Source: Ralstonia sp. UNC404CL21Col (GTDB lineage: Bacteria > Pseudomonadota > Gammaproteobacteria > Burkholderiales > Burkholderiaceae). From it: a stretch of 64,000 bases of DNA. The position numbers and the translations under genes were made by a program. The stretch spans positions 1,116,001-1,180,000 of the forward strand of contig NZ_JIBE01000004.1 in the NCBI RefSeq assembly GCF_000620465.1. Direction: 5' to 3'. The notes beneath the pieces were generated by a model. That model was not told the DNA's origin and did not search any database. It saw nothing but the letters and a program-made list of their open reading frames with translations. Positions 55,471 to 64,000 of this stretch are shown one piece after another (the first letter of the stretch is position 1; the number at the start of each line of letters is the position of its first letter).

Positions 55471-55678
55471 TCTGGGTAGCGGTCGATTGCCGCGCGTCTC
55501 GGGACGGGGAGCGGCCATCATACCGAAGCGCGAAGTGTGCGGCGTGCGCAGCGTTGTTCCGATGCCCGCCGCTAGGCCATTTGCACGTGCCGTCTGCCAT
55601 AAACCCAGGTATCATGCGGGCTACGCGCCGTTTTTGTCTGCAAAGCCTGCGGCGGCGCGGCTAGCTGAGCATACGACG

Positions 55679-56029
55679 ATGGATTTCTACCCCGATCTGG
55701 AAGGTTTGCCGCTGTTCGCCAAACCCGCTTTCGGCTGGGAGGAACCCGTGTCGGCATCGACAGCCGAAACGCCCCCCGCCAAACCCCGCCGCCTGCGCCG
55801 ATGGCGCGGCCCAATCACGCATTGGGAACGCGGCTACCGCTCCCACTACTACCGTGACAAGCGCGGCAAAAAGCTCGGTGAAATCCACCTGAGCCCGCGC
55901 GGTCAGGCACCGTTGCTTTACCGCTGGCTGGCCGGCACGCTCTCGGGCATCGAGGGGTCGCTCACGCACGCGCGCATGCGGGTGGAGGAAGCGATCGGGT
56001 TCGGGATGCGCCAGATGGCGCTGTTCTGA
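55679..56029 (+). CDS. Small protein of unknown function
   Basis: 116 residues: an acidic and hydrophobic start (MDFYPDLEGLPLFAKPAFG), a Pro/Arg-rich middle (PAKPRRLRRWRG) and a basic aromatic segment (HWERGYRSHYYRDKRGKKLG) ending with an amphipathic helix. No known family recognised. I chose ATG 55679 because the part upstream is unlike a protein. Codon use fits the neighbours, so it is probably a real gene. Confidence 0.65.
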   Translation: MDFYPDLEGLPLFAKPAFGWEEPVSASTAETPPAKPRRLRRWRGPITHWERGYRSHYYRDKRGKKLGEIHLSPRGQAPLLYRWLAGTLSGIEGSLTHARMRVEEAIGFGMRQMALF

Positions 56030-56099
56030 GCCAAAAGCCTAGCGCGTCGCCAGGCACGGCCGATGCGTCAATTCTGGGTTCACCACGAGGAGAACCCCC

Positions 56100-56426
56100 A
56101 TGCCGACCATCGTCCGCATCTTCACAGACCATGCCGCTGCGGAAGCAGCCCGCCAAGCCGTATTGAATACCGGCCTCGCGCTGGATCGCGTCGCGCTGTC
56201 GCACCAGGGTGACGAGGCCGGTGCGTTGTGCGGCAACTTTCTGTGCGGCGACTACGAGCCCGGTGGCGAGAACGCCGAGACCTACGAACGCAAATTCCAG
56301 AACGTCGTGATCGGCGGGCGCTTTCTGCTCACCATCGACGCCGAGCCCGCCCAGGTGGATGCCGCTGAAGCCGCCTTGCAGCCCGTCGGCGGCCATGCAG
56401 TAGACGATCTCGGCCCGAAGCCGTGA
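56100..56426 (+). CDS. Small protein of unknown function
   Basis: 108 residues. The alpha/beta layout (TIVRIFTDHAAAEAARQAVL, LDRVALSHQGDEAGAL, FQNVVIGGRFLLTIDAE, VDAAEAALQPVG) resembles ferredoxin-like stress proteins of the GsiB/YflT general-stress 17M group, with which it shares the first strand-helix, but I cannot confirm it. A good GAGGAGAA site precedes the ATG. Alone in its transcription unit. Confidence 0.7.
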   Translation: MPTIVRIFTDHAAAEAARQAVLNTGLALDRVALSHQGDEAGALCGNFLCGDYEPGGENAETYERKFQNVVIGGRFLLTIDAEPAQVDAAEAALQPVGGHAVDDLGPKP

Positions 56427-56653
56427 TTTTTGTGCGGCGATTCTGAGGTGCAAGCGTTGCCGTCACGGCCGCACGATCATGCCAAGGACTGCCGATCCGG
56501 CGTCGCCTCTCTTCCAGATCGTTCATGCGCCGCATCGCCCACGCTAGCGCAAACGTGCCACGAGGCGGCGACCTATGCGCGCAGATTTGGCGGCTGATCG
56601 TGTGTTCACGGCTTGCGCGGTAATATTTCGCTCCTTCAATCTCGAGCAAGAGC

Positions 56654-56917
56654 ATGCGGACGTCAACAAAGGGTTTGCTTGTAGCGCTCCTGGGCGTGTT
56701 GTTGATTGCGGTGGGCTTGGTGGCATTCCTCTTTCTCGTGTCCGGCGTGAGTCAGGGGATGCGTGCAGGCGCCGGGTGGGGCGCATTGCTTATCCCGCTG
56801 GTCCTTGGACTCGTCATGCTGGTGGCAGGTGTGATGACTTGGTTCTCGGCGCGCAATGCCGACAAAGAAGCCCAGAATCGGGCGCTGCACAGCAAGAGCC
56901 GCAGCCGGGGCACTTGA
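56654..56917 (+). CDS. Small membrane protein, two helices
   Basis: 87 residues with two clear transmembrane segments (GLLVALLGVLLIAVGLVAFLF and WGALLIPLVLGLVMLVAGVM) and a basic C-terminal tail (HSKSRSRG). Start ATG 56654 after AGAGC; no family recognised. The 227-base stretch before it holds only weak promoter-like A/T pieces (TAATAT at about 56622). Confidence 0.6.
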   Translation: MRTSTKGLLVALLGVLLIAVGLVAFLFLVSGVSQGMRAGAGWGALLIPLVLGLVMLVAGVMTWFSARNADKEAQNRALHSKSRSRGT

Positions 56918-57010
56918 CCGGCGCCATTTGGTTGGCCCCCACCGTCCGGTGATATTGCCTCACCACGCCCTCACGTAGAATCCTCCCGCTTAAAAAACCC
57001 GGGAGCGCTC

Positions 57011-58183
57011 ATGCTGGATCCAGGCGTCGCCATTGCCACGTCGGCGCTGATGAGCTTCGTACTGCTGGGGTTGCTCGGTTCATTGCTGCGCGCCGGCAAG
57101 CCAGGCATTGCCGAATGGTTTGGCGCCAATCTGGCCGTGGTGCTGGCGCTGCCGTTGATTCTGCTGCGCGGAAACATTCCCGACAGCCTGTCGGTCGTGG
57201 TGGCGAATGTCCTGTTGGCGCTGGGTGGCGCTGCCTACTACGCGGGCTGCGCGCGGTTTCTCGGGCGTCGGCCGCAGTGGCCCATCCTGCTGGCCGGTGT
57301 GGCGGCGGTGGGCGTGGCGGTCATCTATTGGCGCTACGCCGTCGACAGCATCCCCATGCGGGTGTTTTCGACCACGCTGTTTTCGGCCGCCTTCTGCACG
57401 GCATTGGTGTGGATGCTGTTGCGCCATTCGCCCGCCGGTCGATCGACGTATCCGTATCGGGTCACGGCCGTCATTGCTTTTGTGTTCGGCGTCTGCCAGC
57501 TCGTGCGTGGCATCTATTTCCTGACGCTGGACGCTGCGTCCAGCCCCACCATGTTCGCCACCGCCGGCAGCGTGCTGCTGCTCGTGGTGGCGGCGGCCAT
57601 CATGCCCATCCTGTCGATGTCGGCCATGCTCATGGTGCACGACGCGTTGCTGGCGGATGCCTGCGATGCCGCCAATCGTGATTTCCTGACCGGTGCGCTG
57701 TCGCGTCAGGGCTTCGAGGCGCTGGCACGCCGCCATGTCGGCCGTGTGCAACATCACGCCCGGCCGCTGGCATTGCTGATTCTCGACCTGGACCACTTCA
57801 AGCGCATCAACGACACCCTCGGCCATGCCGCTGGCGATGCCGTGTTGCGCGCGTTTGTGCAGATGGCGCATGCGCAGTTGCGGCCTACCGACGTGCTCGG
57901 GCGCATCGGCGGCGAAGAGTTTGCGCTGCTGCTGCCCGACACGGACAGCAGCAACGCCACGCATCTGGCAGAACGCTTGCGCAAGGCCGCTGCCGCGCAG
58001 GTTGTCGCGGCCGGAGCGCAGTCTTGCTGCTACAGCATCAGCGGTGGCGTGGCGGCGTGGCAACCCGGCGAATCGTTCGACCGGCTGAGCGCACGCGCAG
58101 ACCGCGCGCTGTACGACGCCAAACATCAGGGGCGCAACCGGATCTGCCCGGCCGATGTGGTCAACGTGGTTGCGATGGCGTAG
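57011..58183 (+). CDS. Diguanylate cyclase (membrane GGDEF protein)
   Basis: 390 residues. Six to seven N-terminal helices (about 1-200) act as the sensor part, followed by a GGDEF domain (about 215-385) with the active site GGEEF at 300-304, the allosteric I-site R-x-x-D at 291-294 (RPTD, five residues before GGEEF) and DLDHFKRINDTLGH as the metal and nucleotide start. All points to an active c-di-GMP synthase with product inhibition. The signal it detects is unknown. Confidence 0.95.
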   Translation: MLDPGVAIATSALMSFVLLGLLGSLLRAGKPGIAEWFGANLAVVLALPLILLRGNIPDSLSVVVANVLLALGGAAYYAGCARFLGRRPQWPILLAGVAAVGVAVIYWRYAVDSIPMRVFSTTLFSAAFCTALVWMLLRHSPAGRSTYPYRVTAVIAFVFGVCQLVRGIYFLTLDAASSPTMFATAGSVLLLVVAAAIMPILSMSAMLMVHDALLADACDAANRDFLTGALSRQGFEALARRHVGRVQHHARPLALLILDLDHFKRINDTLGHAAGDAVLRAFVQMAHAQLRPTDVLGRIGGEEFALLLPDTDSSNATHLAERLRKAAAAQVVAAGAQSCCYSISGGVAAWQPGESFDRLSARADRALYDAKHQGRNRICPADVVNVVAMA

Positions 58184-58252
58184 CAGCGCGCGCAAGGCAA
58201 CGGCAATTCGCGCGGCGTAGCATTTCGCTCCTGACTATCAACGGGAGGCGAC

Positions 58253-58813
58253 ATGTCGAAAACGCAGTACTACGCCGCGGCGACCCTGGACGGCTTCATC
58301 GCCACGACGGATCACTCGCTCGATTGGCTGATGCAGTTTGGCTCGCTGGAAGGCACAAGCTACGACAGCTTCATTCGCGACGTCGGCGCGCTGGCGATGG
58401 GCGCGTCCACCTACGAATGGCTGCTGCGCGAACTGGCCAAGCCCGGCCCCGGGGGCGAAGCCCAGCCATGGCCTTACGCGCAGCCTGCGTGGGTCTTCAC
58501 ATCGCGCACGCTGCCGGCGGTGCCAGGTGCGGACATCCGCTTCGTGCGGGGCGATGTGCAGCCCGTGCATCGCGACATGCTGGCCGCAGCCGCCGGGCGC
58601 AATCTCTGGATCGTGGGTGGCGGTGAACTCGCCGGCAGGTTTCTCGATGCGGGGCTGCTGGACGAACTGATCGTGCAGGTGATGCCCGTCACGCTGGGCA
58701 CGGGCCTGCCGCTGTTGCCGCGCCGCATCGTGCAGCCTGCGCTCAAGCTCACTTCCGCCGTGCCCTACAAGAACACGTTCGTCGAGATGCGCTACGAGGT
58801 CGTGCGCGGCTAG
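58253..58813 (+). CDS. Dihydrofolate-reductase-like / RibD C-terminal domain protein
   Basis: 186 residues, reductase fold of the RibD_C family. Blocks: KTQYYAAATLDGFIAT, LAMGASTYEWLLREL, WVFTSRTLPAVPGADI, NLWIVGGGELAGRFLDAGLLDEL. These are NADPH-binding DHFR-like signatures; true folate or pyrimidine activity is not implied and many members have unknown substrates. A CGGGAGG site precedes the ATG. Confidence 0.9.
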   Translation: MSKTQYYAAATLDGFIATTDHSLDWLMQFGSLEGTSYDSFIRDVGALAMGASTYEWLLRELAKPGPGGEAQPWPYAQPAWVFTSRTLPAVPGADIRFVRGDVQPVHRDMLAAAAGRNLWIVGGGELAGRFLDAGLLDELIVQVMPVTLGTGLPLLPRRIVQPALKLTSAVPYKNTFVEMRYEVVRG

Positions 58814-58956
58814 TGCGGTCTGGCGCCGCATGCTCGCACGGTCGAATGGGCGTTCGAAGCATCGCGGCGCATCAGCAAGTTGCTTGCCCGCAGAGCCCGA
58901 TATGGCGCCATTTCTGGCGCTGCCGTACGTGGCCGCTTTGCGCAAAACCTGTCGAT

Positions 58957-58989
58957 TTGACAACGCTGTCGGCGTCTCCTTTTCTGGAC
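58957..58989 (+). promoter_or_regulatory. Possible promoter upstream of trehalase
   Basis: TTGACA (58957-58962) is a perfect -35 hexamer, but the candidate -10 17 bases later (TTTTCT) is poor. It is 59 bases before the trehalase start. The rest of this 207-base gap shows no structure. Confidence 0.25.
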
Positions 58990-59020
58990 TGGCTTTCCGT
59001 CAACCAGGCAGGAGACGACG

Positions 59021-60634
59021 ATGCATCGACAGGCTCACTTTTTGATCCGGCGCCGTGTGGCGAACGTTGCCGCATGGCTGGCGTTCGGTTTGGCGGCCTC
59101 GTCCGCGTTGGCCGATGTGGGCGTGGGCGCCGCGCTGCCGCCGTCGCCCGACAAGCTCTACGGCGACTTGTTCGTGGCGGTGCAGACCGCGCAGGTGTAT
59201 CCCGATCAGAAGACGTTTGTCGATGCGGTGCCCAAGGCCGCGCCCGCGGTCATCCTGCAGGCGTATCAGGCACAGAAGAACGTGCCGGGCTTCTCGCTCA
59301 AGGCGTTTGTCGACCAGTACTTCACGCCGCCGGTCGATACGCCCGTGACGCCGCCCGCGGGGCAGTCCTTGCGCGCGCACATCAACTGGCTGTGGCCGGC
59401 GCTCACGCGCACAACGACCACCGCGTCCGACAACAGCTCGCTCATTCCCCTCCCCAAGCCGTACGTGGTGCCCGGCGGCCGCTTCCGCGAGGGCTATTAC
59501 TGGGATACCTACTTCACCATGCTCGGCCTGCAGGAGGCCGGCCGCGAAGACCTGGTCGACAACATGCTCGACAACTTCGCCTATGCGATCGACCAGTTCG
59601 GCCACATCCCGAACGGTAATCGCACGTATTACCTGAGCCGCTCTCAACCGCCGTTTTTTGCATTGATGGTGGAGCTGGCTGCGCAGAAGGAGGGCGACGC
59701 GGCGCTCAAGCGCTACCTGCCGCAGCTGCGCAAGGAGTATGCGTACTGGATGCGCGGCGCGGCCACCACGCCTGGCGGACAGGCGAGCAGCAACGTCGTC
59801 GTCATGCGCGACGGCACTGTGCTCAATCGCTACTGGGACGATCAGGACACCCCGCGCCCCGAGTCCTATCTGCAAGACGTGACCACCGCGCAGCAAACGC
59901 CCGCACGCCCCGCCAACGAGATCTGGCGCGACCTGCGTGCGGCGGCCGAAAGCGGCTGGGATTTCAGCTCGCGCTGGTTTGGCGACAACGCCACGCTGGG
60001 CACCATCCGCACGACGTCGATCGTGCCGGTGGATCTGAACAGCCTGATGTTCCAGCTTGAGAAGACGATCGCGCGCGGTTGCACAGCGGCGCGTGATTTT
60101 GCGTGCACGGTCGAATATTCCGTGCGCGCCGGAAAACGTGCCGTCGCCATCGAGCGCTACCTGTGGCACCCCGCCGGCTACTACGCCGATTACGACTGGC
60201 AGCTGGGCCGCGTGCGCGACAACAAGTCCGCCGCGATGACGTATCCGCTGTTTGTGGGTGCCGCGCGCCCCGACCGCGCGTGGAAGACATTGCAATGGAC
60301 GCAGCAGGCGCTGCTGCAGGTGGGCGGGTTGTCGACCACCACCTTCAAGACCGGCCAGCAGTGGGATGCGCCCAACGGCTGGGCGCCGCTGCAATGGATC
60401 GCGTTGCGCGGGGCGCAGCGATACGGCTGGCAGCCGCTTGCCCAGGCGATCGGCGAGCGCTTTCTCGGCAGCGTCGAGCAGCTTTATGCCAGCCAGCAGA
60501 AGCTCGTCGAGAAATACATCGTCGATGGAACGGGCAGCGGCGGTGGCGGCGGTGAGTATCCGTTGCAGGACGGCTTCGGCTGGACGAACGGCGTCACCCT
60601 CAAGCTGCTGGATGCGTATGGCCGCGGGCAGTAA
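59021..60634 (+). CDS. treA: Periplasmic trehalase
   Basis: Hydrolyses trehalose to two glucose in the periplasm (GH37). 537 residues. A signal peptide ends near [10 protein letters not shown]. Signature 1 is [14 protein letters not shown] (151-164) and signature 2 is [13 protein letters not shown] (447-459); both are full. A glycine-rich [20 protein letters not shown] block closes the active site as in TreA. No sugar-transport genes lie next to it. Confidence 0.95.
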   Translation: MHRQAHFLIRRRVANVAAWLAFGLAASSALADVGVGAALPPSPDKLYGDLFVAVQTAQVYPDQKTFVDAVPKAAPAVILQAYQAQKNVPGFSLKAFVDQYFTPPVDTPVTPPAGQSLRAHINWLWPALTRTTTTASDNSSLIPLPKPYVVPGGRFREGYYWDTYFTMLGLQEAGREDLVDNMLDNFAYAIDQFGHIPNGNRTYYLSRSQPPFFALMVELAAQKEGDAALKRYLPQLRKEYAYWMRGAATTPGGQASSNVVVMRDGTVLNRYWDDQDTPRPESYLQDVTTAQQTPARPANEIWRDLRAAAESGWDFSSRWFGDNATLGTIRTTSIVPVDLNSLMFQLEKTIARGCTAARDFACTVEYSVRAGKRAVAIERYLWHPAGYYADYDWQLGRVRDNKSAAMTYPLFVGAARPDRAWKTLQWTQQALLQVGGLSTTTFKTGQQWDAPNGWAPLQWIALRGAQRYGWQPLAQAIGERFLGSVEQLYASQQKLVEKYIVDGTGSGGGGGEYPLQDGFGWTNGVTLKLLDAYGRGQ

Positions 60635-60669
60635 GCTGGTGGCCTTGTCCGCCACCGCGAGCCCTGCGC

Positions 60670-60933
60670 ATGCCCATCGAACTTGACCGCGACGTCCGCG
60701 AAGAGGCCGTCCAATCCATCCAGCGCTACTTCACCGAGCAGTTGGACGAGCGCATCGGCAACATCCAGGCCGGTGCGCTGCTCAGTTTCTTTCTTGAAGA
60801 GATCGGCCCCGCGGTCTACAACCTCGCCGTGCAGGAGGTGCAGGAACGTCTGCAGACGCGCGTGGCCGAGCTGGACTACGAGTGCCATCAGGAGCCGTTC
60901 GGGTACTGGAAGAAATTCGACAAGCGCCGATAG
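60670..60933 (+). CDS. DUF2164 family protein
   Basis: 87 residues: MPIELDRDVREEAVQSIQRYF, LDERIGNIQAGALLSFFLEEIGP and AVYNLAVQEVQERLQTRV are the recognised DUF2164 pattern, a small family of unknown function found widely in proteobacteria. It begins 35 bases after trehalase and ends 12 bases before the oxygenase frame. Confidence 0.88.
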   Translation: MPIELDRDVREEAVQSIQRYFTEQLDERIGNIQAGALLSFFLEEIGPAVYNLAVQEVQERLQTRVAELDYECHQEPFGYWKKFDKRR

Positions 60934-60978
60934 TTCCCGGCTACCATGCCCGGATTCCATTCCGGCCGCTTCGTTTCC

Positions 60979-61371
60979 ATGTCTTCCTTGCGCGCATTCT
61001 TCAGCACCGCCTTTCGCTGGCAGCGCGGCCGCCAGGGCACGGGCTACGACAAGATGCTGCTGGCCACTGCGCCGTGGCCCATCCCGTTCGACAGTTACCT
61101 GATCCGCTATCCGGACGGCTCGGAAATTCCACCGCATACCGACCCCGTCACCCACGGCCGGCACTACCGGCTGAACATCGTGCTGAAGTCGCCACGCGCG
61201 GGCGGCGAGTTTGTCTGCGCGAAACCGATCTTCCAGACACGACGCATCAAGCTGTTCCGCCCCGACGCGTGCGAGCACAGCGTGACGCGCGTGGTGGGCG
61301 GCAGTCGATATGTGTTGTCGGTGGGTTGGGTGTTGGGGCGCCGGGGCTCAGTGCCGGAAACTGAATCGTGA
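60979..61371 (+). CDS. 2OG-Fe(II) oxygenase-type protein
   Basis: 130 residues from ATG 60979 (60946 is an alternative). Jelly-roll iron site: PPHTDPV (H-x-D) and, 60 residues later, ACEHSVTRVVGGSRYVLSVGW with the third His and the 2-oxoglutarate-binding Arg. The substrate is unknown. Its stop shares bases with the next start (TGATG), so it is coupled to the Crp/Fnr regulator. Confidence 0.82.
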   Translation: MSSLRAFFSTAFRWQRGRQGTGYDKMLLATAPWPIPFDSYLIRYPDGSEIPPHTDPVTHGRHYRLNIVLKSPRAGGEFVCAKPIFQTRRIKLFRPDACEHSVTRVVGGSRYVLSVGWVLGRRGSVPETES

Positions 61372-62060
61372 TGAACGCATTTGCCGCCAACCCGTGGTTC
61401 CGGAGCCTCGCGCCGCACGTTGCCGAGGCGCTGCTCGAAGCCACGGTGCCCGTGCGCATCGCCGCGGGCGCATTTCTTTTTCGTCAGGGTGATCCGATGG
61501 ACGCCGGTTCGCATGCGTTCTTTGGCGTGGCGAGCGGTGCGCTCAAGCTTTCCGTCTTCAATGCCGAGGGCGATGAGGCGATCCTCACCTTGGTGGAGCC
61601 AGGCAACTGGTTCGGCGGGGTCTCGACGCTCGATCAGCAACCGCGCGGGCATTGCGCAATCGCGCTGGAAGATTCGGACGTGCTGGCCGTGAGCGTGGCG
61701 CAATTTGAAGCACTGATGTGCGATGCCGCATTTGCCGGCGCAATCGCGCGGCTGGTGGCGACGCGCTTGCGACTGGCGTATGGCTCGCTGGCGAGTGCGG
61801 CGCTGCACGGTACGCGGGCGCGCGTGGCGCGGCGTATCGCTTCGCTCGCGCACGGCGATGTGTCGCAATCGGCAGAGGGGCGCGCGAGCATCTCGACCTC
61901 GCAAGACGCGTTGGCGATGATGCTCGGCATCAGCCGGCAGACGCTCAGCAAGGAGCTGCAGGCGCTGGTCAAACTTGGCGCGATCCGCCTGCGCTATGGC
62001 CACATCGAGATTCAGGACATGGCGCAGTTGCTGGCTGCAAGCGAAGCCGGCACCGACTAA
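61371..62060 (+). CDS. Crp/Fnr family transcriptional regulator
   Basis: 229 residues: cyclic-nucleotide-binding-like N-domain (FRQGDPMDAGSHAFFGVASGALKLSV, EPGNWFGGVSTLDQQPRGH), dimerisation helix and a C-terminal winged helix (TSQDALAMMLGISRQTLSKELQALVKLGAI). No cysteine cluster for an Fe-S centre, so not a true Fnr. Coupled by TGATG to the oxygenase upstream, and converges on panE with four overlapping bases. Ligand unknown. Confidence 0.92.
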   Translation: MNAFAANPWFRSLAPHVAEALLEATVPVRIAAGAFLFRQGDPMDAGSHAFFGVASGALKLSVFNAEGDEAILTLVEPGNWFGGVSTLDQQPRGHCAIALEDSDVLAVSVAQFEALMCDAAFAGAIARLVATRLRLAYGSLASAALHGTRARVARRIASLAHGDVSQSAEGRASISTSQDALAMMLGISRQTLSKELQALVKLGAIRLRYGHIEIQDMAQLLAASEAGTD

Positions 62061-63070
62061 CCTGCCGCCCGCAACTCTGCCAGGAGATCGTTGCCCGACC
62101 AGTTCGGGCGTGTAGCGGCGGATTCGGCGGCATGCACCAGCGCACACAGTTGCGCATTCACCGGCGCGCGTTGCCCCAGGCGCTCTGCCAAACGCACCAC
62201 TTCTCCGTTGATCCAGTCGACCTCCGTCATGCGCCCGGCGGCCAGATCGTCGGACATGGATGAACGCGCGAGCGGATCCATGGCGAGCATCTTGCCGGCC
62301 AGCCGCGCAAACACGGCATCCGGCGTGGCGAGCAGGCGTGGAATCCAAGCGGGCGGTATCGGCGTCAGCTTGGCAGGCCGGATGCCCGCGCGCGACAGCA
62401 GCCGGAGTGCTTCTGTTTGTGCCAGCGCCAGGCAGTGCCGGTACGCATGCTGCGACAGCTCTTCCTTCAGCGGCCGGTTGGCCAGCGCATTGATGGCGTT
62501 GTTCAGGTTGAGCAGCAGCTTGGCCCATTGCACGGCTGCCATGTCGGTGCGTTCCGTGAGCGGCAGGCCTGCGCGGCGGAAGTCATCACCAAACGGTTGC
62601 AGCGCGGGGGACGCCGCCACTTCCAGTTCACCGGCCGTGCCCTGATGAAAAGCGCCCGGGCCAGGCTGCATCACGTTGAAGGGCACCATGCCGGCCAGCA
62701 CGGTCTGCTGTGGCAGCGCGGCGCGCAGGACGTCGGCATTGCACAGGCCGTTCTGAAAACTGACGACGATGGTGCCCGCGCGCAGCACGGGCTTCAGTTC
62801 ATCGGCAACGGATTGCGTGGCGGCAGATTTGACGGTCACCAGCACGAGATCGGCATCGGCGGCGGCGCTGGAATCGGCCATGTAGCGGATCGCCGCAGGC
62901 GGCACCTGCCAGCGGCCGTTGCGGTAGTCCGTCAAGGTCAGGCCGTGCGCGCTGAGTTCGTTGCCGATGCGTGCGCGGCCCACGAGCGAGACATCGGCAC
63001 CGGCCGCCAGCAGACGGCCACCCAGATAACAGCCGATCGAGCCGGCCCCCACGATGCAGATCTTCGCCAT
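62057..63070 (-). CDS. panE: 2-dehydropantoate 2-reductase family (PanE/ApbA)
   Basis: 337 residues. NADPH-binding start KICIVGAGSIGCYLGGRLLAAG, middle ATQSVADEL, LVTVKSAATQ, SFQNGLCNADVL and the catalytic Lys in WAKLLLNLNNAINAL. Reduces ketopantoate in coenzyme A synthesis, though paralogues with other substrates are common. Converges on the Crp/Fnr gene with a four-base overlap of stop codons. Rather longer than PanE of E. coli (303). Confidence 0.9.
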   Translation of the reverse strand: MAKICIVGAGSIGCYLGGRLLAAGADVSLVGRARIGNELSAHGLTLTDYRNGRWQVPPAAIRYMADSSAAADADLVLVTVKSAATQSVADELKPVLRAGTIVVSFQNGLCNADVLRAALPQQTVLAGMVPFNVMQPGPGAFHQGTAGELEVAASPALQPFGDDFRRAGLPLTERTDMAAVQWAKLLLNLNNAINALANRPLKEELSQHAYRHCLALAQTEALRLLSRAGIRPAKLTPIPPAWIPRLLATPDAVFARLAGKMLAMDPLARSSMSDDLAAGRMTEVDWINGEVVRLAERLGQRAPVNAQLCALVHAAESAATRPNWSGNDLLAELRAAG

Positions 63071-63097
63071 GCGTCTCCTTGTTGTTGTGCTGGCGCG

Positions 63098-64000
63098 TCA
63101 CGCCAGGCGCGGCACCTCGTACACCAGGGCCGGCTGCAGCGTGTCGATGGCTTCCACCGGCTCGGGCGGGCGCCACATGAACAGCGAGAACGTCATCTTC
63201 TCGGGCGTCACGTCGATGATGGTAAAGCCGTTTTTCTCTGTTGGGCGCAACGCTTCGTGCATGGCGACCGACAACGCGGGCGTGGTTTCGATGCTGCGGA
63301 AGGCGGAGGGGAAGGCGAGGTCGCCGGTGCCGAGCGTGCCGGTCATGACCGTGTGCACGGGCTGTGCGAAGGCGAGGTCAGCGGAGCGCGACATCGACCC
63401 GGCCGCCGAAGCATGGAAGTCGCCCTGGACGATGACGGCCGCGCGCTGTTTCTGCTGGGCAAGCGCAGCCACCAGGCGCTGGTGCTGTGCATGCCAGCCG
63501 CTCTGCCAACCGGCTTTGGGCTCGTTGGCGACGAGGCGGCCGGTCTTCCTGTCGAGCAGGTCCGGATACCAGTCGCCCAGCTTGCCGGACGAATACGCAA
63601 ACGGCAGCGAGGGCACGTGGAAGAAGTGCGCGGTGTCCTCAGCGCGGGTGCGCGCGACTAACCAGTCTTCCACCCATTGCGGGACCACGCGTGCGTGCAC
63701 GCCCTTGTTGTCGAGAAAGCGCCTGCAGTCGTACAGCACCGCTTCGAGCAGCGCGCCGTAGCGCAGGGTGCCGAAGGCGCTGTTGGTATCGCTGGGCATG
63801 CCGGCCTTGTCGCCGCCGGGCAGCCACACGGGGCGGTTGGCATCGGGCAGGAACTCCGGGTAGTAGCGGCGCTGCGTCAGCTCTGCGCCCACTAGGCCGT
63901 AAGGCTCCGGCGGCAAGGTGGCGACCTTGTCGTCGAACTCGTCGTTCTCGAAGGTGTCGTGGTCATCGGTCAGGAAATACGCGGGCGTGGAGCGCAGCGT
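63098..64000 (-). CDS. PhoD-like alkaline phosphatase family protein, partial at right edge
   Basis: The visible 300 codons are the C-terminal part of a metallophosphoesterase of the PhoD/alkaline phosphatase D group. Near the right edge the metal-site block DDHDTFEND is present; a further metal block is QGDFHASAAGS. The protein continues beyond base 64000, so the signal peptide and first metal motifs are not seen. The gene ends 27 bases before panE starts, in the same direction. Confidence 0.85.
   Translation of the reverse strand, partial: TLRSTPAYFLTDDHDTFENDEFDDKVATLPPEPYGLVGAELTQRRYYPEFLPDANRPVWLPGGDKAGMPSDTNSAFGTLRYGALLEAVLYDCRRFLDNKGVHARVVPQWVEDWLVARTRAEDTAHFFHVPSLPFAYSSGKLGDWYPDLLDRKTGRLVANEPKAGWQSGWHAQHQRLVAALAQQKQRAAVIVQGDFHASAAGSMSRSADLAFAQPVHTVMTGTLGTGDLAFPSAFRSIETTPALSVAMHEALRPTEKNGFTIIDVTPEKMTFSLFMWRPPEPVEAIDTLQPALVYEVPRLA

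Overview
The window is GC-rich chromosomal DNA from a betaproteobacterium, most likely Ralstonia or a close relative in the Burkholderiaceae. This rests on codon usage, the caa3-type coxMNOP-like oxidase, the hydroxycinnamate operon, the Entner-Doudoroff block with a HexR-type regulator and the porin family; it is an inference from recognisable protein families, not a database match. I saw no rRNA, tRNA, transposase, integrase or CRISPR array, and base composition looks even, so most of the window reads as resident chromosome.

Layout: (1) 1-4622, leftward: marR regulator, RND efflux permease and its HlyD adaptor (cut by the left edge). (2) 4810-13460, rightward: a complete ferulate/coumarate assimilation run of feruloyl-CoA hydratase-lyase, vanillin dehydrogenase, feruloyl-CoA synthetase, secreted tannase/feruloyl-esterase, an aromatic-acid MFS importer and a porin. 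A perfect palindrome lies between it and marR. (3) 13480-16569: a stress-type SDR, a DUF421 membrane protein, a small hydrophilic protein and a divergent NRAMP-like transporter. (4) 16666-19563 rightward (Zn-alcohol dehydrogenase, PIG-L deacetylase, GT2), converging on 29666-19603 leftward (GT4, SDR, GmhB-like HAD phosphatase, GT9, carbamoyltransferase, GT2, GT9, GT4, UDP-glucuronate decarboxylase-like). Most leftward neighbours overlap by ATGA or TGATG, so this looks like one assembly line for a carbamoylated, heptose/pentose-containing glycoconjugate. (5) 33587-30025 leftward: a striking fusion of an Atm1-like ABC exporter, a decayed histidine-kinase ATPase domain and an intact response-regulator receiver, followed by a small protein of unknown function.

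(6) 33754-34989: a Cys/Met-metabolism PLP enzyme, then a 21-bp-period degenerate tandem array (35057-35413) between convergent genes. (7) 40062-35464 leftward: a cytochrome c oxidase operon with subunit II fused to cytochrome c, subunit I, two subunit-III-family proteins and a subunit IV. (8) 40293-42764: small membrane protein, DUF3293, UspA and YceH proteins. (9) 42814-49036: Entner-Doudoroff genes edd (left) and zwf-pgl-glk (right) diverging around two HexR-like TGTA-N7-TACA sites, with the RpiR/HexR regulator convergent to glk.

(10) 49252-54764: secreted S53 peptidase, an OmpR-family two-component pair and a DegP/MucD protease preceded by a TTTAAG-N5-TTTAAG direct repeat of the PmrA/QseB type. 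(11) 54892-64000: secreted AroQ-gamma chorismate mutase, small unknown proteins, a GGEEF diguanylate cyclase, a RibD-like reductase, periplasmic trehalase, DUF2164, a 2OG-Fe(II) oxygenase, a Crp/Fnr regulator, a PanE-type reductase and a PhoD-type phosphatase cut by the right edge.

The best candidate for an undescribed system is the ABC/pseudo-kinase/receiver fusion at 30.6-33.6 kb together with the adjacent glycan cluster, which it may serve as an exporter.
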